Below are positions 53,590-61,100 of a stretch of 64,000 nucleotides of DNA, in pieces. Source of the stretch: Lewinellaceae bacterium (GTDB lineage: Bacteria; Bacteroidota; Bacteroidia; Chitinophagales; Saprospiraceae); assembly GCA_020636325.1 (NCBI GenBank), contig JACJYC010000004.1, positions 558,001 to 622,000 on the forward strand, given 5' to 3'. Position 1 is the stretch's first letter. Every line of letters starts with the position of its first letter. The notes beneath the pieces were generated by a model. It was not told the origin of the DNA. It was given only the letters and a program-made list of their open reading frames with translations, and ran no database searches. Made by a program: the position numbers and the translations under genes.

Positions 53590-54516
53590 ATGGCATTCCG
53601 ATCCTGTTTGCTCTTTTGTACCAGCCTTGTTGCCTTCGTAGCCTGCAATCCGAAACCGCAAACCAACGCGACTGAGAACGAAATGGAAAAATCGACATTT
53701 GACTGGCAAGGCCACCGGGGCGCCCGCGGCCTGAGGCCTGAAAATACCATCCCTGCATTCCTGCTGGCCCTTGAATATCCGGACATTACCACCCTTGAGC
53801 TGGATATTGCCATTTCAAAAGATAGCGTAGTGGTCGTTTCTCATGATCCCTGGATGCAAGGTTCGATCTGCACACAGCCCGATGGAAAGCCCATCCCGGA
53901 AGAAGATGAACAGCGCTACGCCCTCTTCAAGATGACCTACGACGAGATCAAGGGTTATGACTGCGGCTCAAAAGGAAACAGCCGATTCCCGGATCAACAA
54001 CCGATGAAGGTGTACAAACCTGCGTTAAGAGAGGTGGTTAATGCGGTTGAAGACCAGGTACTTGCTACGGGAAGGTCACCGGTCTTCTATAACATCGAGA
54101 TCAAGAGTCAACCGGATTGGGACGGCGTGTTTACACCGGAACCCGGAGCGTTCGCAAGAATGGCTTTGACGGAAGTGAATCAGTTGGGCATTCATGACCG
54201 GGTCTGCATTCAGTCCTTCGACATCAGAGCCCTCCAGGCCGTACGGGCGCTTGACCCTTCAGTGACACTGGCCTACCTGATCGAAAATATGGAATCGGTG
54301 GAAAAAAACCTGGATTCGCTCGGTTTCACCCCACAGATCTACAGTCCTTACTTCAAGCTCCTTTCACCTGAAGTCGTGGCCGGGCTGCACGACAAAAACA
54401 TCAAGGTCATCCCATGGACCGTGAATGATGCGGCTGACATGAAAAGCATGATCGATATGGGTGTGGACGGCATCATCACTGATTACCCGAACCGCATACC
54501 AAATAACCGCAAGTGA
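53590..54516 (+). CDS. Glycerophosphodiester phosphodiesterase, probable lipoprotein
   Basis: The 308-residue protein has a signal peptide with lipobox-like VAFVAC (Cys19), so it is likely a lipoprotein. The GDPD barrel is marked by GHRGARGLRPEN (His42, Arg43, Glu51), the metal ligands Glu70 and Asp72 (TLELDIAIS), and His85 (SHDPW). It hydrolyses glycerophosphodiesters such as glycerophosphocholine to glycerol-3-phosphate. A TAAATTTG box is 20 bases before the ATG, so it may be a separate unit from the M1 gene. It converges with etfA. Confidence 0.92.
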   Translation: MAFRSCLLFCTSLVAFVACNPKPQTNATENEMEKSTFDWQGHRGARGLRPENTIPAFLLALEYPDITTLELDIAISKDSVVVVSHDPWMQGSICTQPDGKPIPEEDEQRYALFKMTYDEIKGYDCGSKGNSRFPDQQPMKVYKPALREVVNAVEDQVLATGRSPVFYNIEIKSQPDWDGVFTPEPGAFARMALTEVNQLGIHDRVCIQSFDIRALQAVRALDPSVTLAYLIENMESVEKNLDSLGFTPQIYSPYFKLLSPEVVAGLHDKNIKVIPWTVNDAADMKSMIDMGVDGIITDYPNRIPNNRK

Positions 54517-54525
54517 ATCACGCCA

Positions 54526-55488
<963 letters not shown>

Positions 55489-55655
55489 TTTTTCAGCTTT
55501 TATCCGGTTACCCCGATCGAGGGGCTAATTTGGTTTTATCTAAAATCAACCGCGCGCACCGCGTGGCAGGCCAGATCAACAGATCAACCTCCGGCGGCCG
55601 TAGCTCCAAAAGAGCGAAGGCGGCAAATCAACAAATCAACAATGATTAATCAATC

Positions 55656-56396
55656 TCATATCACCTTGGCTTCCTCGTGCAGCAAACGCACCAGTTCTTC
55701 CATGTTTTCGGGATCTACCAGGGTGACGGCCTTTTTGGGCGGCGGAGCCTCAAAGTGAACGGCTACTGCCAGATCTCCGGCTTCAGCCGGTTGGATCACC
55801 TGCAAGGGTTTGGATTTGGCCATCATGATCCCGCGCATATTGGGAATGCGTTGCTCAGCCAGGCCTTTGGCGGCGCTGACAACGAAAGGCGTTTCGACCT
55901 CTACGACTTCGGTGCCTCCTTCAATGTCCCGGTGGATGGTCGCTGTATTGCCGTTCATCTCCAGGTGGCTGGCATAGCTGATAAACGGCAGATCGAGCAA
56001 TTCGGCGATCATGCCGCCGACTTCTGAACCGTTATAATCGATGGTTTCCTTGCCCAGGAAAATGATATCGTAGTTTTCAGCCTTTGCGTGACCGGCAATT
56101 TGTTTGGCAACAAACAGCGCGCTTTGAGGATCGGCTTCTATCCGGATGGCCTTTTCAGCGCCGATGGCCAGGCCTTTGCGGATGATGGCATCGTTAGCGG
56201 CCGGCCCCACATTGATCAGGGTCACGGAGCCGCCCTGGGCTTCCTGCAATTCCAAGGCCCGAACCAGTGCATACCATTCATCGTAAGGGTTCATGATGAA
56301 TTGGATGTTGCCCGTATCCAATGCGGATTGGTCGTTGGTAAAGCTGATTTTGGAAGTCGTATCGGGGGTCTTACTGACGCAAACCAGTGATTTCAT
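55656..56396 (-). CDS. etfB: Electron transfer flavoprotein subunit beta
   Basis: ATG 56396 gives 246 residues. The pattern is EtfB: KSLVCVSKTPDTTSK at the start, INVGPAANDAIIRKGLAIGA, and the AMP-binding IIFLGKETIDYNGSEVGGM region. The longer frame to 56441 lies across the promoter. It is the small subunit of the flavoprotein and is probably co-expressed with etfA, together with the 3-hydroxyacyl-CoA dehydrogenase for fatty acid oxidation. A TATATTTG -7 box is 24 bases ahead. Confidence 0.94.
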   Translation of the reverse strand: MKSLVCVSKTPDTTSKISFTNDQSALDTGNIQFIMNPYDEWYALVRALELQEAQGGSVTLINVGPAANDAIIRKGLAIGAEKAIRIEADPQSALFVAKQIAGHAKAENYDIIFLGKETIDYNGSEVGGMIAELLDLPFISYASHLEMNGNTATIHRDIEGGTEVVEVETPFVVSAAKGLAEQRIPNMRGIMMAKSKPLQVIQPAEAGDLAVAVHFEAPPPKKAVTLVDPENMEELVRLLHEEAKVI

Positions 56397-56419
56397 AACT
56401 AAAATGTAGATTTGAGTCG

Positions 56420-56427
56420 CAAATATA
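56420..56427 (-). promoter_or_regulatory. -7 box for etfB
   Basis: On the minus strand this reads TATATTTG, a perfect TAnnTTTG, 24 bases before the etfB ATG. Confidence 0.5.
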
Positions 56428-56481
56428 ACCTTAATCGCCAAAATTACCGGATATTCAGCGAATTTTCGCTAATTATTTGAA

Positions 56482-56814
56482 ATGGACCCAATGGATCGTT
56501 TAAACAGGCTCAAAGAAATGCTGGGTGATTCGCCTGAAGACCCGTTTTTGTTGTTTGCAATGTCCAAGGAATATGAATCAATTGGTGAGCATGAAGAGGC
56601 TTTGAAGGGGTATCATTCCTTGAAAAACCTTCATCCTGATTACACCGGGTTGTATTATCACCTTGGAAAATTGCTTGAGCAACTAAAAAGGCCTGAAGAA
56701 GCCAGGATGACTTATGAAGAAGGGATCAGAGCTTGCAAAAGGGTAGGGGACCACCATGCCTTGAGGGAGCTGTCGGGAGCGGTTGCCAACCTGGAGATGG
56801 ATTTGGACGATTAG
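56482..56814 (+). CDS. Small TPR protein
   Basis: The 110-residue protein is mostly helical and contains two TPR units (DPFLLFAMSKEYESIGEHEE and GLYYHLGKLLEQLKRPEEAR). It lacks a signal peptide. It is divergent from etfB and has its own strong terminator. Function unknown; a scaffold or adaptor role is plausible. Confidence 0.85.
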   Translation: MDPMDRLNRLKEMLGDSPEDPFLLFAMSKEYESIGEHEEALKGYHSLKNLHPDYTGLYYHLGKLLEQLKRPEEARMTYEEGIRACKRVGDHHALRELSGAVANLEMDLDD

Positions 56815-56839
56815 CTTCAGCACAGGAAAAGACAAATAA

Positions 56840-56880
56840 AAACCGGCGCGAAAAAGAAAATCGCGCCGGTTTGCATTTTT
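56840..56880 (+). terminator. Bidirectional terminator between TPR and YceI genes
   Basis: AAACCGGCGCGA pairs perfectly with TCGCGCCGGTTT, followed by TTGCATTTTTT. It can end both the TPR gene and the convergent YceI gene. Confidence 0.85.
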
Positions 56881-56910
56881 TATCAATCAACTCCTCAACT
56901 CACACAGTTA

Positions 56911-57516
56911 TTACTTGTTGTGGACCAGATTTACAGAGAGATCGAATTCGTCATAGATGGTTTTGTCGCCGAGGTTGTCGAAGAAACTGCCTGAACCATA
57001 ACGAATGTCGTATTCAGAACGGTCGATCGTGATATCGGCAGTCGTGACCGATTTGCCATCCGTTTCTTTCATATCCGCGTTGAACTTGATGGATTTGGTC
57101 GTGTCCTTGATGGTCAGGTTACCGACGATCTTGTAACTGCCCGGCGTACCGCGGCTGATGACCTGAGTGATCTCGAATTTGGCAACCGGATACTTGGTGA
57201 CGCCAAAGAAGTCCTCTGATTTGAGGTGGCCGACCAGTTTGTCCGCCCATTCGCCGCTGAGATCTTCACAGGAAATGGTGTGCATGTTGATTTCGAAGGA
57301 GCCGCCGACAAGTTTGTCGCCTTCAAACTTCAATTCACCGCTTTTAAGCTGCACTTTTCCGTGGTGCTTGCCGGTCACCTTGTAGCCCGTCCAACCGACA
57401 TAGCTTTCAGCGGTATTGATGTTTGCGGTAGTGACTACCGGATTTTCAGGAGCGGTAAAGGCAAAGACAGTCAATACCAGAGCTGCAAAAGCGCCGGAGA
57501 AAAGCAATTTGTTCAT
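56911..57516 (-). CDS. YceI family protein
   Basis: ATG 57516 gives 201 residues; a longer frame to 57549 is spurious. A signal peptide (about 1-21) is followed by a YceI beta barrel with VGWTGYKVTGKHHGKVQLKS, FEINMHTISCEDLSGEW and ITIDRSEYDIRYGSGSFF. YceI proteins bind isoprenoid or fatty-acid ligands and are periplasmic. The MarR gene lies 62 bases upstream on the same strand, as often in Bacteroidota, suggesting control by it. Confidence 0.94.
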   Translation of the reverse strand: MNKLLFSGAFAALVLTVFAFTAPENPVVTTANINTAESYVGWTGYKVTGKHHGKVQLKSGELKFEGDKLVGGSFEINMHTISCEDLSGEWADKLVGHLKSEDFFGVTKYPVAKFEITQVISRGTPGSYKIVGNLTIKDTTKSIKFNADMKETDGKSVTTADITIDRSEYDIRYGSGSFFDNLGDKTIYDEFDLSVNLVHNK

Positions 57517-57578
57517 CGTTTTTTGTTGTTTTATTAAATTGAATGCCAACCCTTGGTTGGGTGATTATGAAAAAAGTT

Positions 57579-58031
57579 CTATTGCCTGATTTTATCCAGG
57601 AACGCATTGAGCATTCTGGCATCTGATTCGTTAATGGTATGTTCAAGGTGCTTGCCTTGCGTTTCTATGGCAAGGCTGGCTTTTTCAAGCAAGGCCAGGC
57701 CTTGTTCGGTAATGATAACATCCACTTTCCTTCGGTCGTACTGGCAGGAATGCCGTTCAACCAGACCTTTCAAAACGAGTTTGTCAACCAATCTGGACGC
57801 ATTGGAATCCTTGTCGATCATCCGTTCGGTCAACAACTTCACACTGGCAGGATCCGGATACATGCCGCGCAGAATCCTTAAAATGTTGAATTGCGGGCCG
57901 GATATTTTAAAAGGTTTCAGGACCTTGTTGTTTCGTTGGTGTATCCAGCTGGCGGTGTACAGGATGTTTACCTGCAGTTTATGCCATTCATCCTTGAATT
58001 TCCGCTGTTGTATTGCTTCCTCCAGTTTCAT
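57579..58031 (-). CDS. MarR family transcriptional regulator
   Basis: ATG 58031 gives 150 residues; the longer frame to 58109 reads through the operator. The winged helix-turn-helix core is visible (ISGPQFNILRILRGMYPD, then RMIDKDSNASRLVDKLVLKG, and the wing DRRKVDVIITEQG). MarR proteins repress neighbouring genes and release DNA on binding small ligands. An inverted repeat, TGTACAT-N7-ATGTACA, sits inside its own promoter, so autorepression is likely. YceI is its probable target. Confidence 0.93.
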   Translation of the reverse strand: MKLEEAIQQRKFKDEWHKLQVNILYTASWIHQRNNKVLKPFKISGPQFNILRILRGMYPDPASVKLLTERMIDKDSNASRLVDKLVLKGLVERHSCQYDRRKVDVIITEQGLALLEKASLAIETQGKHLEHTINESDARMLNAFLDKIRQ

Positions 58032-58035
58032 GATG

Positions 58036-58066
58036 CAAATATATGTACATACATTAAATGTACAAA
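58036..58066 (-). promoter_or_regulatory. MarR promoter with operator in the spacer
   Basis: On the minus strand TTTG (complement of 58063-58066), 19 bases, then TATATTTG (complement of 58036-58043) form an ideal -33/-7 pair. The inverted repeat TGTACAT (58044-58050) / ATGTACA (58058-58064) fills the spacer, so bound repressor would block polymerase. The -7 box ends 5 bases before the ATG, so the transcript is nearly leaderless. Confidence 0.7.
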
Positions 58067-58130
58067 CATTTAAACCGCCGGATTGTTCAAATTGTCGTTT
58101 CAAAAACAAAAGGACCTGAAACCACGCTGT

Positions 58131-61100
58131 TTAATTGACCACAAAATTTCCGAAAACCCAATCTGAACCGGCTTGCGCTACCATGGTGTAAATGCCCGGC
58201 AACAGCCCCCGCCGGTCAAAAGCTTCAATATAGGTCTGCGATCCGTTCACTGAGCGATGTTCCAGCAATTGACCGGATTCCCGGAATAACCAGATATCCG
58301 CATTCCCCGGCAAGGTCAACACCAGTTTGAATGTAAATCTGCCGTCGTTAGGATTCGGATAGATCTCAAAAGCGGCAATCAACCCCGATGACCCGGGCTG
58401 GCTATTGCTGCTCAGGCTATCCCGGGATCCGAAAACCTTGATTTCCTTTCCCAACCGGTCAAAACAAGATCCGTAGTAGGCATCCATAAAGACTGAATAA
58501 GTCCCCGGTTCTGTGAATCGCAGGAATTCCTGGGTAGGCAGTGACAACAAGTGCTGTATTGTATTCTGATCATACGCCCAGTGGATACTGTCGGGAAGCG
58601 GCCAGGTGATATCTACGGCCACCACGGGTTCGTCGATAACAGCTTCAGCAGGGAGGAGGAAATCGGCGATCAGGTCCTGGTTAATCCGCCTGATTTCAAA
58701 AGTGTCCAGATACCGGCATCCCGCACTCGTTAAGATCTTCAGGTAGTAGATCCCCGGACGCTCCAATTCAATCGCCGGATCTGTGCTGTGGAATCCATCC
58801 CGGTTATGCCATTCAATTTCTGCATTCACCAAAAAACTTAAATCAAAGCGAACCGATTGGCCGTTACAAAGAATCGTGTCCCTGACCAGACTGGGAAGTC
58901 CGGTGAATGGATCGTCCATTTCGTCAAACGCTACAGCGGTGGAATCCCGGCACTGCCTCGAATCGACGACGGTCACCGAATAGGTGCCTGGGCCCAGATC
59001 GTTCAGTTCCGCTTCGCCGGCAGAATTTGACCATGTGTAAACGTAAGGAGGTATGCCGCCGTAGGCTCCCGCAATGGCATAACCATTGTTTTCATCCGCG
59101 CAGGTAGGTTGGCTTTGCTCCAGGATTTGGGCAGTTAATAATGGGATGCCCCGGATGGTGATGGAGTCCGGATAGGCGATTCCGCAATTTGAAACGGTAT
59201 CTCTGGCCATCAGGATATAAGTGCCGGGAAGAAGGGCGTCAAACACTGTCGGGGCTTGCCAGGTTTCGCCTCCGTCCAGGGAGTAAACGCAATCCTGATT
59301 ATCTGTTTCGAGGATCACAACTCCATTGTTTCCCCCGCAATCTTCGGCGTCCAGCGTTGTTATCCCTTGGACCTCAGGCGTGGGGAGGGCGTGGACAACA
59401 AAAGATGTATCCAGCATTACCTGACAATTCAGGGATGAATCCCGGAGAAGCACCTGATACGACCCGGGAGCCAGAGCTGTGAATAATCCTGAAGCTTGCC
59501 AGGTTTCGCCGTAGTCGATGCTGAATTGAAAATCATTAACGGAATGGGACTGGATTTCGATGGAGCCATCATTTTCAAGGCAGGCTTGTTGGTCTCCGAT
59601 ACGGAAAAACAGCTCAGACAGGTTGAAATCGCCCGCCCCCAGGAATCGGTCCATTTCAATTTTGCACCCCGGATAGTCGACTCCCCGGATTTCAAGGGAA
59701 ATCGGCCCTGTCCCAAGGCCGGTGATAACACTGTCCTGCTTCCAGGTCTGACCGCCATCCAGACTGTAAGCCATGGTAGCGGCATTGAACCCGGATATCA
59801 GGCATTCACCGTCGCTGGTCAGGCAGGAACTCGGTGGCGTCAGGATGAGACTGTCGATCTCGGCTTCAAATGGGTTGGCTAAGCTGATGGTGTCCGGATA
59901 AACACTCCTGCAACTCCCGTCCAAATTCCGGATTTGAGGCAAATATTGTCCGGTGATTAAGCCTGTAAAAATTCCTGAATTCGACCACTCCAAACCATTG
60001 AGACTGAATTCATAGTTTGAACCTGATGATGAATAAATAGTAATTGTCCCGTCGGCAGCATTGCAATCCGACAGGTCGGAGGATTGGACGGCAACAATGA
60101 CAGGCGCTTCAGGGCTTTGCAGCACGACCGGTTCGAGATAGTCGACCGCACAGGAGCCGTCGGCATTGCGTACAGCGGGATGGTAAATGCCGGATTGCAG
60201 CCCGGTAAATTGGTTGGAGCCGGACCACGGGTAATTGTCCGGGTCAATGTTGAACTGATAGTCACCCGACCCGCCTTGCGCCAGGATGGTGATGGTCCCA
60301 TCGGCGGCGTTACAATCGGAAATGTCATTTGAATTGACCTCAAGGATTGCCGGAGGTTGCAATCCGGTCACCTCTACGGGTTGTCCATAAGTTGTCAGAC
60401 AGGAGCTGTTTCCATAGGCAATAGCGATCTGGTAGAATCCGGGTGAGAGGTTGTCAAAAACAGGCGATGACTGCCATGTGTTTCCATTTGAAATGCTGTA
60501 AATGACCTCACCGAAGTTGCCTTGTGCCGTAATGATTATGTTTCCATTATTCAGGTTGCAATCAGTAGGCGAAAAGGATTCGATCTGGACGAATTCCGGT
60601 GCTTGGATAGCTTGAATTTGAACAGGCTGTGAATAGACGACCAGGCAGTTTCCTCCGGCATTTTGGACGGCCACATGGTAAATGCCGGGCGCCAATCCGG
60701 TAAATATTGGAGAATTGCTCCATGGTGCGTTATCGTTGATCCGGTATTGGAGGCTTTCACTTCCTTCCGTTGCGAAGATTTCAATGATTCCGTCCACTTC
60801 ATTGCAATCACTGGGTTGGGATACCGAAACCTCAAGGATTGACGGGGATTCAGGCGCTATGAGTTGAATGCTATTATTTATAAAATTTTCACATGTTCCA
60901 TTTCCGTTTTGTACGCCCACCTGGTAATTCCCTGGGCCCAAATTGTAAAAATCAGGGTTCATACTCCAATTAGCGCCCCCGTTAATGGTGAAAAGGAAAT
61001 TTCCATCCCCAGCTGTTGCAATGATCTGGATGACGCCGTCCGTTTCCCCGCAATCGGTTGGATTGGTTGCAGCGACGTTTGAAATCACCGGCAAAGGCGG

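Noticed and set aside
55571..55640. Short RATCAAC direct repeats in the etfB-etfA gap
   Set aside because: Only four short copies; no structure or known role.
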